Shown: positions 8,436 through 16,466, numbered from the stretch's first letter. The stretch is 63,162 nt of DNA from Syntrophaceae bacterium UBA6252 (GCA_002441265.1 DJVQ01000040.1:12684-75845); one strand, 5' to 3'. Notes: a model not told the origin generated them from the sequence alone. Translations and numbers: made by a program.

Positions 8436-9736
8436 GATTTGGTCCCTCCGAGGCCGACCGCCAGTTCCATTCCGGGAACCACGTCCCCTTCCACGATTTC
8501 GGTCAGAAAGCCGTTCGTTCCGCCGGTCCTGACGGAAACGGGGGTAAGCTTCCCCTCCTTCAACACCCACACGCGGGCCTGCCGGGACGACCGGTTTTCC
8601 TCCCGCTCCGTCACCGTCTTTTCCTGCCTGGGCGGCCGGGGGAAGAGGTTCCCCACAAGACCGCCGCCGGACTTCTTCTCCTCCACCGTCGCCGGCGCCT
8701 CCGGCGGCTCGAACCGGAGGGCCGCGTTCGGGACGAGGACCGCGTTTTCGATCTTCTGAACGACGATGTCCGCCGTCGCCGTCATGCCCGGCCGCAGGAG
8801 GAGATCCGAATTGTCCACGCTCAGAATGGTCTTGTACGTCACGACCCCGCCGGTGGTCTCTGCACCGTAACGGACCTGGGTGATCCGGGCGGGGAACGTC
8901 CGGTCCGGCCACGCGTCGACGGTGAAGGTGGCCTCCTGGCCTTCCCGGACCCGGCCCACGTCGGCCTCGTCCACGTCCACATGGAGTTCCATGCGGGTGA
9001 GGTCCTCGGCAAGGGTGAAGAGCACGGGGGCCTGCAGGGAGGCGGCCACGGTCTGCCCCGGTTCCACGTCCCGGCTCAGGACGATGCCCCGGATCGGCGA
9101 CCGGATGGACGCCTTTTTCAGGTCCGTTTCGTCCGCATCCAGGGTGGCCTGGCATTGCCGGACGTCGGCCTCGGCGCTCTTTTCATCGGCTGCCGCCTTG
9201 CGGAGCGCGAATTCCGCCGCGTCCAGGTCGTTCCGGGAAGGAACCATGCCGCCGCTGAGTTCATGGGCCTTCTTCAGTTTCGCCAGCGATGCCTCCGCTT
9301 CCTCGGCGGCCGCCCGGGACTGGAGAACCTTCGCCTCGGCCGCGGCGAGGCTCGCCCGGGACTGGAGGACCTTCGCCTCGAGCTTGTCCGTGTCCAGCGT
9401 TGCAAGCACCTGACCCGCCTCGACGGGATCGTTGAAATCCACGGCGACGGTCCGGATGATTCCCGACAGCTCGCTTCCCACGTCCACCTGGTTGATGGGC
9501 TCGAGGGTTCCGCTGGCGTCGACCAGGACGGTGAGGTCGCCCCGCCGGGCGGCCTCCGTCCGGTACCGGACCGCGCCCTCTTCGCCGTTTCGCATCCAGA
9601 GGACCGCCACGGCGACGGCCGCAAGGACCAGAACCGGGATCGCAAGCCGGCGCACCCAGGGCCGGACCTTCCCTTGTGCCGCGCCGGTCTCCGGGATCAC
9701 GTCTTCCAGGGGGTTTTCCTTCATCTTTTCACTCAT
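8432..9736 (-). CDS. Periplasmic adaptor of a tripartite efflux pump (MacA/HlyD-like)
   Basis: 434 residues. A short cytoplasmic tail and one membrane helix (about 29-46) precede a barrel-sandwich half, a long alpha-helical hairpin rich in Ala/Glu/Lys heptads (about 100-190, including repeated AEAKVLQSRA units) and a beta-barrel domain. It should bridge the inner-membrane ABC pair to the outer-membrane channel. It is longer than typical MacA (about 370) because of a C-terminal stretch with a charged linker (KSGGG...NLFPRPPRQEK). Starts and stops overlap both neighbours. Confidence 0.9.
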   Translation of the reverse strand: MSEKMKENPLEDVIPETGAAQGKVRPWVRRLAIPVLVLAAVAVAVLWMRNGEEGAVRYRTEAARRGDLTVLVDASGTLEPINQVDVGSELSGIIRTVAVDFNDPVEAGQVLATLDTDKLEAKVLQSRASLAAAEAKVLQSRAAAEEAEASLAKLKKAHELSGGMVPSRNDLDAAEFALRKAAADEKSAEADVRQCQATLDADETDLKKASIRSPIRGIVLSRDVEPGQTVAASLQAPVLFTLAEDLTRMELHVDVDEADVGRVREGQEATFTVDAWPDRTFPARITQVRYGAETTGGVVTYKTILSVDNSDLLLRPGMTATADIVVQKIENAVLVPNAALRFEPPEAPATVEEKKSGGGLVGNLFPRPPRQEKTVTEREENRSSRQARVWVLKEGKLTPVSVRTGGTNGFLTEIVEGDVVPGMELAVGLGGTKS

Positions 9737-11211
9737 CGATTCGCCTCAGGATTTTTATCAGGTTCACCCACGGGCTTCCCGGGGGACCACCCGCCCCCCA
9801 GGACCTTGTACAGCCGGATCAGGTCGGAAACGACGGCGCCTTCGCTCTCCGCCAGCTGGTCCTGAAAGGAGAGGAGCGACCGCTCGGCATCGAGGAGATT
9901 CCCGAAATCGTCCAGCCCCGCTTCGTACCGTGCCCGGGCGAGGCGGACCGCTTCCCGGGCCGCCCGGACGGCCGCGTCCAGGGATTCCCGCCGGGATCGT
10001 TCCTTCCCGTAGGACGTAAGCGCGTTTTCCGTTTCCTCCAGCGCGTTGAGGACGGTCGATTTATACTGGACAAGGGCCGCCTCCTGGAGTGCGGACTGCG
10101 CCTCGATGTTTGCCCGGATGGATCCGGCATGAAAAATGGCCCAGGAGAACGAGGGGCCGATACTGTAAAACAGGCTGCCCGACGTGAGGAGCCGGTCGGA
10201 CGAAAGAGACTCGAACCCGATGGAACCGCTCAGGGTGATTTTCGGATAGAGATCGGCGGTAGCGACGCCGACCCTCGCCGTCTGCGCCGCCAGCTCCCGT
10301 TCTGCCTGCCGGACGTCCGGCCTCCTGCGGAGAACGTCCGCCGGCACGCCGGCGGCGACGGCGGACGGCGCCCTGGGAATGGGGGCGTTTTCCTTCAACG
10401 CCTCGAGAAGGGCCCCCGGTTCCAGACCCAGCAGCACGGCAAGCCGGTATTTCGCCCCTTCCAGCGACGCCCGTAGCGCCGGAAGTCCGGCGCGGGAACT
10501 TTCCAGGCTGTAACGGGCCTGCTCGACGGCAAGCCCGTCGTCAAGGCCGGATTGGCGCTTCGCCTCGGTAAGCCGGAGGGTCTCCTCCTGGAGCCGGATC
10601 GTCTCATCCACGGCGGCCAGCCTCGCCTGATAGGCCCTCACATCGACGTAATTCAGGGCGACCTCGGCGGTCAGGGAGACCAGGACGTCCCTCAGCGATT
10701 CCACGCTCGCCTGAAGATCCGCCCCAGCCGCTTCCACGGACCGGCGGACGCCGCCGAAAAGATCGATCTCCCAGTCGGCGTCGAATCCCGCCCGGTAGAG
10801 TTCCCTTTCCGATCCGCTTCCCGTTTCCTCGCTGCTGCTGCTCTTCGTCGCCGATCCCGAGGCATCGACAGCCGGGAACAGTCCCGCCCGTTCGATCGCC
10901 CTTCGCGCCCGGGCCTCCCGCAGCGAAGCGGCGGCCTTCTTCAGATCGAGGTTCCCCTTCACGGCGCGGTTCATCAGGTCCGAAAGGACGGGGTCGCCGA
11001 AGGCGTCCCACCAGAGGGCCAGGGCGGATTCATCCGCCGATCCGGGCGGCAGTCCGCTTTGCGATCCGGCATGCCAGGCCGCCGGAAGGGACAGTTCGGG
11101 TGCGGCGTAATCCGGTCCGACCGTTGCGCACCCCTCGAGAGCGATCAGGGCGGCAAGCCCGCCGATCCCTAAATATGTAAGGCTTCCCTCCCGCCTACGT
11201 ATCCATACCAT
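9733..11211 (-). CDS. Outer-membrane efflux lipoprotein (NodT/OprM family)
   Basis: 492 residues with a lipoprotein-like leader (hydrophobic GLAALIALEGC, Cys28) and two tandem outer-membrane efflux repeats of about 200 residues, ending with the family GGGW motif. It forms the trimeric exit duct of the pump encoded downstream. It is the first gene of the four-gene efflux operon, directly behind the minus-strand ECF-type promoter at 11249-11276. A lipobox of the form LEGC is slightly unusual (Glu at -2). Confidence 0.88.
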   Translation of the reverse strand: MVWIRRREGSLTYLGIGGLAALIALEGCATVGPDYAAPELSLPAAWHAGSQSGLPPGSADESALALWWDAFGDPVLSDLMNRAVKGNLDLKKAAASLREARARRAIERAGLFPAVDASGSATKSSSSEETGSGSERELYRAGFDADWEIDLFGGVRRSVEAAGADLQASVESLRDVLVSLTAEVALNYVDVRAYQARLAAVDETIRLQEETLRLTEAKRQSGLDDGLAVEQARYSLESSRAGLPALRASLEGAKYRLAVLLGLEPGALLEALKENAPIPRAPSAVAAGVPADVLRRRPDVRQAERELAAQTARVGVATADLYPKITLSGSIGFESLSSDRLLTSGSLFYSIGPSFSWAIFHAGSIRANIEAQSALQEAALVQYKSTVLNALEETENALTSYGKERSRRESLDAAVRAAREAVRLARARYEAGLDDFGNLLDAERSLLSFQDQLAESEGAVVSDLIRLYKVLGGGWSPGKPVGEPDKNPEANR

Positions 11212-11248
11212 GACAAACGTTCCTTTTCTTTACGACTGCTTCTTTATA

Positions 11249-11276
11249 GTCGCGGGAACGCTCCCGCAGGTTACAG
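11249..11276 (-). promoter_or_regulatory. ECF-type promoter for the efflux operon
   Basis: On the minus strand GTAACC (11274-11269) is followed by exactly 16 bases and CGAC (11252-11249). The same GTAACC-N16-CGAC layout occurs on the plus strand for the sigma-factor operon. The -35 box is one arm of the inverted repeat at 11269-11290. ECF promoters of the form GTAACC-N16-CGAA are known, for example for Caulobacter SigF. Confidence 0.65.
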
Positions 11277-11290
11277 AAATCTCTGTAACC
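11269..11290. repeat. Inverted repeat GGTTACAGA-N4-TCTGTAACC between divergent operons
   Basis: A perfect 9-base inverted repeat with a 4-base centre. Each arm contains one of the two outward-facing -35 elements. A second small inverted repeat (GCGGGA-N4-TCCCGC, 11252-11267) fills the minus-side spacer. It may also be an operator site. Confidence 0.8.
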
Positions 11291-11310
11291 TTTTTCCCCG
11301 TTCCGGCGAC
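11283..11310 (+). promoter_or_regulatory. ECF-type promoter for the Spy-like/sigma-factor operon
   Basis: GTAACC (11285-11290), 16 bases, then CGAC (11307-11310), identical in layout to the minus-strand promoter. It lies about 40 bases before the Spy-like start and implies autoregulation by the ECF sigma encoded two genes along. Confidence 0.65.
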
Positions 11311-11347
11311 TTACAAGACAGAATCATTCGGTGAAAGGAGCGCCGCC

Positions 11348-11824
11348 ATGAACCGGAAATGGAAAATCTCTCTCGCCTCCCTGGCCGTTTTCTCGGTTTT
11401 CTTTCTTATCACAGAAGCTTCGTCCATGGAACGGAAAGGCCCTCCTCCCGGCGGTCACGACCCCGGCTGGGTGCTGGTGCTGGAGACGGCGGCCCGTCTT
11501 GACCTGACCGCGGAGCAGAAAGCGGCGATCCTCGAGATCGCCGGCCGGTACCGGAACGCCCGGGAGAACTGCCGCCTGCGGCTTCGGGAGCTACCGGTCC
11601 CGGCGGACGCCGCGGCGCCGTCCGGTCAGATCGACGAAGAAGCCCTCCGGAAACATTTCCAGGCCGTTTCCTCCATCAGGGAGGAACTGTTCGTCCTTCC
11701 CATGAAGATGCGCAAGGAACTGGCGGGCGTCCTGACGCCGGAACAGGCAGCGCTGCTGGACCGCCTGGAGCGTGAGGGGGTCCGGGAACATCCCCGGCAC
11801 GGGGGACCGCCGGACCGGATCTGA
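11348..11824 (+). CDS. Periplasmic Spy/CpxP-like (LTXXQ) protein
   Basis: 158 residues from the ATG preceded by GAAAGGAG; the upstream extension of the frame is not coding. A signal peptide (MNRKWKISLASLAVFSVFF) is followed by a helical domain with LDLTAEQKAAILEI and LTPEQAALLDRL, the two LTxxQ-type motifs of the Spy/CpxP family of periplasmic chaperones and metal or stress sensors. It is first in the plus-strand stress operon behind the ECF-type promoter. A likely role is envelope-stress buffering or sensing upstream of the ECF sigma factor. Confidence 0.8.
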   Translation: MNRKWKISLASLAVFSVFFLITEASSMERKGPPPGGHDPGWVLVLETAARLDLTAEQKAAILEIAGRYRNARENCRLRLRELPVPADAAAPSGQIDEEALRKHFQAVSSIREELFVLPMKMRKELAGVLTPEQAALLDRLEREGVREHPRHGGPPDRI

Positions 11825-11956
11825 GGGAGGACGGCCGGGCATGACTGGAAGGCGATGCCGGCCCGGGCCCCGTCACCGGCGGGAAGAAGGGGATTTGCAT
11901 GTTTGCAGCCTGTCCGGTAGACTGGTTTCGGTATCGGAAAGCGCTCACGGAAATCG

Positions 11957-12559
11957 ATGCGGGAAAACGAAGACGCGAAGGGGGATGTGGAAATCGTCGG
12001 CCGGATCCTGGACGGGGAAACCGACGCCTTTGCATCCCTCCTTTCCAAGTACGGCGGCTATGTGGCGGGAATCGTGAAAAGACACGTTCCTTACGAAGAG
12101 ATCGAGGACACCGCCCACGAGGTGTTTGTCCGGGCCTATGAATCGCTTCCCACGTTCAAGGGGACGGGGGGCTTCCAGCCGTGGCTCGCCTCCATCGCGG
12201 TCAGGACCTGCTTCGATTACTGGAGGGCCCGCTACCGGTCGAAGGAAGTCCCCCTGAGCGCGCTCACGGAACGCCACCAGGAATGGCTGGAAAACGCCCT
12301 GTCCGGCGAAGCGGTGGGAATGTGCTCGGAAACCGAGAGCAGGAGAGAGGGAAAGGAAATCCTTGACTGGGCGCTGAACAGGCTCCCGGCAGAGGAAAGG
12401 ATGGTCCTGGAACTCGTCTACCTCCAGGAATATTCCGTGAAGGAGGCCGCCGCGCTCCTGGGATGGACCGCGGCCAACGTGAAGGTCCGTTCTTTCCGGG
12501 CCAGGAGGAAGCTCCGCGCGCTCCTGTCCCGGCTGTCGGAACGGGGGGAACGGCAATGA
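11957..12559 (+). CDS. ECF sigma factor (RpoE/CnrH-like)
   Basis: 200 residues with region 2 (about 15-90, including the EIEDTAHEVFVRAYESLPTF stretch) and region 4 (about 135-190, LPAEERMVLELVYLQEYSVKEAA then a helix-turn-helix). It redirects RNA polymerase, probably to the paired GTAACC-N16-CGAC promoters at 11249-11310. The start ATG has only a weak ribosome site. A weak sigma-70-like site (TTGCAT-N17-TAGACT, 11895-11923) may give basal expression. Its stop overlaps the next start by ATGA coupling, as usual for sigma/anti-sigma pairs. Confidence 0.9.
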   Translation: MRENEDAKGDVEIVGRILDGETDAFASLLSKYGGYVAGIVKRHVPYEEIEDTAHEVFVRAYESLPTFKGTGGFQPWLASIAVRTCFDYWRARYRSKEVPLSALTERHQEWLENALSGEAVGMCSETESRREGKEILDWALNRLPAEERMVLELVYLQEYSVKEAAALLGWTAANVKVRSFRARRKLRALLSRLSERGERQ

Positions 12560-12885
12560 AAATCACCGAGGAAGATCTGAAAAGGATCCGGAAAACCCTG
12601 CGCGATGCTTACGGAAGCGGCGATGCGGCCCCTCTCGGCGGCGCATGGCGGGCGGAGGTCATGGATCATATTCGAGGGCTTCCATCCCGGGAAATCCCTG
12701 CGGCTTTCGGGGAGCAGTTTTATCGGATCGCGTGGCGTCTCGTTCCCGCCGCCTGCATCCTGATTCTCATCCTGGGCATCACGCTCTTCACCACCGAATT
12801 TTTCCCGGAATACGAACTGGCGAAGCAGTTCATCGAGCATCCGACGGCGTACACGGTGGCAAGACTTCTGGGGGTCGGGGTTTAA
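12556..12885 (+). CDS. Single-span membrane protein, candidate anti-sigma factor (CnrY-like)
   Basis: 109 residues: a charged cytosolic N-terminal half (about 1-55), one membrane helix (about 58-76, AWRLVPAACILILILGITLF) and a short periplasmic tail. It has no zinc-binding HxxxCxxC motif. Position directly after and overlapping the ECF sigma gene, and before a periplasmic sensor-like gene, matches the CnrH-CnrY-CnrX arrangement. No sequence family is evident; the function rests on context. Confidence 0.6.
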   Translation: MKITEEDLKRIRKTLRDAYGSGDAAPLGGAWRAEVMDHIRGLPSREIPAAFGEQFYRIAWRLVPAACILILILGITLFTTEFFPEYELAKQFIEHPTAYTVARLLGVGV

Positions 12886-12897
12886 GGAGAAGGCATC

Positions 12898-13293
12898 ATG
12901 AGAAGATCGGCGACATGGCTCGTTGTGCTCCTCGTTTTCCTTGCCGGGGTCCTGGCGGGTGTCCTGGGATCCCGCCAATACACACATTATCGTCTTTCCC
13001 AGTTCGTCAAAAAGGGCCATCCGGCACATTCGGAGATCCTTCTGAGGGAGATGTCGAAGGAACTGGATCTGACGGACCGTCAGCGATCGGAAATCCATAC
13101 GATCCTCGAGGATATGGACGGCCGGATCGACCGGTTGAGAGAAACCTTCGATCCCCAGATCCGGGCGGTCTTTGACGACGGCTTTCCCAGGATCCGGGAA
13201 AAGATGTCCGGAGAACAGGTAAAGAAATTCGACATATTTCTGGAAAAGCTGAAGAAACGGGCGGGGCCCCCCAGAAGGCCCCCGCCGTTGTGA
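12898..13293 (+). CDS. Membrane-anchored periplasmic sensor-like protein (CnrX/Spy fold)
   Basis: 131 residues. An uncleaved-looking N-terminal helix (WLVVLLVFLAGVLAGVLG) precedes a helical periplasmic domain with ELDLTDRQRSEIHTILEDM and MSGEQVKKFDIFLEKL, again the Spy/CpxP/CnrX pattern, and a basic Pro-rich tail. CnrX-type proteins bind the anti-sigma factor and release it on metal or envelope stress. A good ribosome site (AAGGAGAAGG) lies before the ATG. Metal ligands cannot be assigned with confidence. Confidence 0.7.
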   Translation: MRRSATWLVVLLVFLAGVLAGVLGSRQYTHYRLSQFVKKGHPAHSEILLREMSKELDLTDRQRSEIHTILEDMDGRIDRLRETFDPQIRAVFDDGFPRIREKMSGEQVKKFDIFLEKLKKRAGPPRRPPPL

Positions 13294-13445
13294 AAAGGCG
13301 GGCCCGTCCGGCTGCCGTCCCGCATGATCTCCCGTGGGGTCCCCCTCCACCATGGGGTCGTGCCCGGCGGCTGGGTCCCCCGCCCGTTCTTCGCTTCTCA
13401 GATCTCCCTGCCCCGGCAAACGGGGTCTCCCTGCGGCCTTGAGCC

Positions 13446-14030
13446 TCACTCCCCGGCGGGATGCGTCTCCTTTCCCGGAGACGCACCCTCCCCCGCAAGT
13501 TCCTCCAGCGCCGCGATGATGTCGCGGCGCTCCCTCTCATCGAAGGGGGACATGGAAAACGTCTCCAGAAATTTCATTCCGTTCGTCGCCAGGAAGATCA
13601 CCGCGGCGCGCTCGAAACCGAGCCCCTCCCTGGTGAGATCCTGGAGATACCGGCGGAAATCCTCCCGGACCGGCGCGAGAAGCCTCGGGTCGTGCGCTCC
13701 CGACGCGAGAACGGCCGCCGTCACCCCTTTTTTCCTGTCGTTGCCCTCGTCAAAGGCCGAACGCACGAAGACGACCGCTTCCCGTGCCGGTCCCGCCGGA
13801 ATCCCGGCCCTTTTCCTTGCCATTCTTTCGGCCATGTGGCTCCGCAGCCTGTCCAGCATCCCCATGAGAAGGGCCTCCTTTCCGGGAAAATGGTAGAGAA
13901 GACCGCCCCTGCTCACGCCCGATCTGGACGCCACGGCATCGAGCGTCAGATGCCTCGCTCCTTCCTGAAGAACCACCTGTTCCGCCGCATCGATGATTTT
14001 TTCTCTCGAATTGCCCAAACGGCCTTTCAC
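13446..14030 (-). CDS. TetR/AcrR-family transcriptional regulator
   Basis: 194 residues from the GTG at 14030, preceded by GGAGAAAG; a longer reading to 14117 would start inside an untranslated leader. The N-terminal helix-turn-helix (about 8-55, with SRGGLLYHFPGKEALL) is typical of TetR, and the C-terminal ligand domain is about 130 residues. The promoter at 14125-14151 has a 16-base perfect palindrome in its spacer, so the protein probably represses itself. It converges on the ECF operon; no other obvious target is adjacent. Confidence 0.88.
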   Translation of the reverse strand: MKGRLGNSREKIIDAAEQVVLQEGARHLTLDAVASRSGVSRGGLLYHFPGKEALLMGMLDRLRSHMAERMARKRAGIPAGPAREAVVFVRSAFDEGNDRKKGVTAAVLASGAHDPRLLAPVREDFRRYLQDLTREGLGFERAAVIFLATNGMKFLETFSMSPFDERERRDIIAALEELAGEGASPGKETHPAGE

Positions 14031-14124
14031 GTTCTTTCTCCTTTCTCCGGAGGGAAAAGGATGGAATGTCGCCCTCCGGCGATCCCGGCGGCTTCCGCCG
14101 GGCGGTTTTGCCGCCACGGGGATA

Positions 14125-14151
14125 AGTATACCGGATATCCGGTACAGTCAA
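14125..14151 (-). promoter_or_regulatory. Promoter of the TetR gene with embedded operator
   Basis: On the minus strand TTGACT (14151-14146), a 15-base spacer and TATACT (14130-14125). The short spacer is compensated by good boxes. The palindrome TACCGGATATCCGGTA (14129-14144) fills the spacer, as expected for a repressor that blocks polymerase. Confidence 0.7.
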
Positions 14152-14203
14152 ATAAAAAAGAAAGTCCCCCGTGGCGCAGCCTCCGGGGGACCGGCGGACG
14201 AAA

Positions 14204-14229
14204 AAGGCCCGCCTGGAAAGGCGGGCCTT
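14204..14229 (-). terminator. Rho-independent terminator after tRNA-Met
   Basis: Ten-pair GC-rich stem (14204-14213 with 14220-14229, six-base loop) starting 11 bases past the tRNA 3' end, followed on the minus strand by a T-run (14205-14201). Confidence 0.85.
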
Positions 14230-14239
14230 CGTTGTTTTC

Positions 14240-14316
14240 TGGTGGCGGTGCAGGGATTTGAACCCCGGACACTGCGGATATGAGCCGCATGCTCTGACCG
14301 ACTGAGCTACACCGCC
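14240..14316 (-). tRNA. tRNA-Met (anticodon CAU)
   Basis: 77 bases with encoded CCA. Acceptor GGCGGTG pairs with CACCGCC; the D-arm has AGCTCAGTCGGTCAGAGC; the anticodon loop is CUCAUAU on a GCGG/CCGC stem; the T-loop is GGGGTTCAAATCCC. The CAU anticodon fits elongator Met. A lysidine-modified tRNA-Ile2 also carries CAU and cannot be fully excluded, but the body resembles elongator tRNA-Met. Confidence 0.95.
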
Positions 14317-14335
14317 CTATGGCAAGGTAACGGGT

Positions 14336-14364
14336 CTCTTACCTGATTCCGGCGGTGATGTCAA
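14336..14364 (-). promoter_or_regulatory. Promoter of the tRNA gene
   Basis: TTGACA (14364-14359), a 17-base spacer and TAAGAG (14341-14336) on the minus strand, about 20 bases upstream of the tRNA 5' end. The -35 is perfect and the -10 weak. Confidence 0.55.
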
Positions 14365-14403
14365 GGAAGACCTTGAACCCCGCGGACGCCGGTCCTTGCC
14401 GGC

Positions 14404-16128
14404 TCAGGGGGTCATCGCCTGAACGGTGAAGTCGTAAGCGACCAGCACGCTCTTCTGCCGCAGGGATCCACTGAAGGACACCACAAGGGCCAGGACGATC
14501 TCGTTTTCCCCGTCGTTGTCGATGTCCTTGACCTGGTAGTCCGCCACGTACCCCTGGATCTTTTTCGTTTTCCAGTTCTCCGAGAGGCCGAGCCCGTCCC
14601 ATTCGAGATCGTAGATCTCGCTCGCCGTGAAGAGCTGAAGGTTCTTGAAGACCCTGCCCGCGGGGGAGATGTTCTTCACGATGATCACGTCGTTCTTCCC
14701 GTTCCCGTTCAGGTCGTACGTCAGGATGCGGAGCTTGACGTAATCCGTCGCGTCCGACTCCTCTTCCATGGTCTGGCCCGAATCCCGCTGCGCCGTCGTG
14801 AGCGCCCGGTTGAAGGCGTTGTTGCTTCCGCCGTAGTAGTCGTCGCTCTTCCAGATGAGCTCGTCGCTGCCTCCCAGGATGTTGAGGTCATCCATGCGTT
14901 TCATGGTCGGCGTATAGATCCGGATGCGGTCGTAATCGTCGAGGAGCACGAGCTTCGGCCGGTCGCTCCCGTCGATGCTGTCCATGGCAAGCCCGTAAAC
15001 GGAAAGCCCCTCGGGAATGGGCATCCGCTTGCCCCTTTCATAGGTCCCGCCCTGCCAGATAATCTCGTGTATGGGGTAATCGAAGGGATTTTCGAGGCCC
15101 TTCACCTGGCCGATCAGCACGGGCCGGCCGAGGGTGTGAATGACCCGCAGGAAATACGGGAGATCGGAGGCGATGGTCTGGAACTCGCCGTCGCGGTACT
15201 CGATGACGAACGAACGGAGAACGCCTCCGACGATGTTCGTGACGATGATCTCTGGGATTCCGTTCTCGTTGATGTCGGCGATGTCCACCGTCATGTAGCT
15301 GTCGTATTTGCCCCCGTCGATCCTCTTGACGGGGACGAGCGCCTTGTCCTGCCGCATGAAGATGTGAACGATGGTGGGGGAAATCACGACCGTCTCATTC
15401 AGACCGTCCCCGTTCACGTCGCCGATGTCCATCCCCTTGAATTCATAGGAATACCGCTGGGTCATCCAGAAGCCCTTCCTGTCGATGGGTTCCGGGGCGT
15501 TGATGAGGTCCGGATTGATGATGGATGTGAAGGTGCCCTCCGTTGTCTTCAGGGCCTGGGCGGCGCCGGAGCCCTTTTCCCCGGACGCGGCGGACGCGGG
15601 CTGCCACGGCGCGGGCGCCGGGCTCTCCTGCCTGGGCAGGGCCGTTTCGGGAATCCTGCCGAGGGCGTGCATCTGGATCTTGCCCGCAAAATCCCCGATT
15701 CTCGGGATGACCTCGTCGAGGCTCTTGCACTGTTCGAAGACGCCGACGGGGGATCCGCCCCCGGCCACGTCCATGAGTTTTCCGTCGAGGCTCAGGCTGT
15801 TCCCGAACTTCGTGATGCTTCCCCAGACCACGTAATCGGCGCCGAGACTGCCGCCGATCCGCAGGACGTCGTCGTTCTGCAGATCCGGCTTGTTCAGCTT
15901 CGCCAAGGCATCCTGGACGGCCTGCCTGCTGACGAGTTCGAGTTCGCCCCCCGCCGAAAGCCGGGAATAAAGCATGTCCCAGACGCCTTTTTTCACGTAA
16001 TCGATATTTTCCCCGCTGTGAACGGCAAATGGAAGAACGGCGACGACCTTCCTGTCGCCGGCGAAGGCGGGACAGAACATGACGAAAATCAGGAACAGGC
16101 CGATTCCCTTGAACCAGCGATCATTCAT
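14404..16128 (-). CDS. Secreted TolB/CsgG-like plus FG-GAP repeat protein
   Basis: 574 residues from MNDRWFKG, with a signal peptide (LFLIFVMFCPAFA). An N-terminal domain of about 130 residues (VAVLPFAVHSGENIDYVKKG, SLGADYVVWGSITKFG) resembles the TolB/CsgG-type nucleotide- or peptidoglycan-associated fold. The C-terminal 300 residues carry FG-GAP/VCBS-type Asp-rich loops (DVNGDGLNE, DINENGIPE, DLNGNGKND, DIDNDGENE), likely Ca2+-binding beta-propeller blades. It should be periplasmic or surface-exposed. It lies between the tRNA gene and a small membrane protein gene, with no obvious operon partner. Confidence 0.8.
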   Translation of the reverse strand: MNDRWFKGIGLFLIFVMFCPAFAGDRKVVAVLPFAVHSGENIDYVKKGVWDMLYSRLSAGGELELVSRQAVQDALAKLNKPDLQNDDVLRIGGSLGADYVVWGSITKFGNSLSLDGKLMDVAGGGSPVGVFEQCKSLDEVIPRIGDFAGKIQMHALGRIPETALPRQESPAPAPWQPASAASGEKGSGAAQALKTTEGTFTSIINPDLINAPEPIDRKGFWMTQRYSYEFKGMDIGDVNGDGLNETVVISPTIVHIFMRQDKALVPVKRIDGGKYDSYMTVDIADINENGIPEIIVTNIVGGVLRSFVIEYRDGEFQTIASDLPYFLRVIHTLGRPVLIGQVKGLENPFDYPIHEIIWQGGTYERGKRMPIPEGLSVYGLAMDSIDGSDRPKLVLLDDYDRIRIYTPTMKRMDDLNILGGSDELIWKSDDYYGGSNNAFNRALTTAQRDSGQTMEEESDATDYVKLRILTYDLNGNGKNDVIIVKNISPAGRVFKNLQLFTASEIYDLEWDGLGLSENWKTKKIQGYVADYQVKDIDNDGENEIVLALVVSFSGSLRQKSVLVAYDFTVQAMTP

Positions 16129-16190
16129 CGTGACAATACTCCTTCCACCGGTCCCGAAGGTCCGGAAATGACGGTTTATCGTGAAGCGGC

Positions 16191-16424
16191 TCAGGCATCC
16201 CGTTTCCCCCTCCACAGGAATGCTCCCAGGCTCCTGGGAAACCACGGGGGAGGATTCGCTTTCCAGCGATGGAGATGATTCCTGATGGATTCGTTTTCTC
16301 CTGCGAGAAGGCCGAGCCCGAGGGCGATAAAAAGAATCCCCTGGAGAACGGGCAGAAACAGCCCGATTATGCCAAGAACAACGAGGAACCACCCGGCAAT
16401 CTGTTTCGCCGTCTTTTTGAGCAC
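16191..16424 (-). CDS. Small membrane protein, PGPGW/DUF454-like
   Basis: 77 residues from the GTG at 16424 (VLKKTAKQIAGWF), chosen because GGGAAGGGGA lies just upstream and the promoter at 16467-16496 precedes it. Two hydrophobic helices (about 8-26 and 28-44) contain LFLPVLQGILFIALGLGLLA, resembling the LPGPGxxxxxxGLxLL pattern of PGPGW-type proteins. Function unknown. The C-terminal tail is basic and Trp/Pro-rich. Confidence 0.65.
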   Translation of the reverse strand: MLKKTAKQIAGWFLVVLGIIGLFLPVLQGILFIALGLGLLAGENESIRNHLHRWKANPPPWFPRSLGAFLWRGKRDA

Positions 16425-16441
16425 CCGATCCCCTTCCCGTA

Positions 16442-16455
16442 ACACGGTCCCGTGT
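16442..16455. repeat. Inverted repeat ACACGG-TC-CCGTGT
   Basis: A perfect 14-base inverted repeat just downstream of the promoter of the small membrane protein, in the early leader. It could be an operator. Confidence 0.4.
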
Positions 16456-16466
16456 GTTTCCAGGGG

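Noticed and set aside
11269..11295. Terminator: GGTTACAGA/TCTGTAACC stem followed by five T
   Set aside because: It lies between divergent genes with nothing to terminate, and its arms coincide with two -35 elements at exact ECF spacing.
14240..14316. Integration site of a mobile element at the tRNA gene
   Set aside because: No integrase, no repeated tRNA 3' end and no shift in neighbouring gene content were seen.
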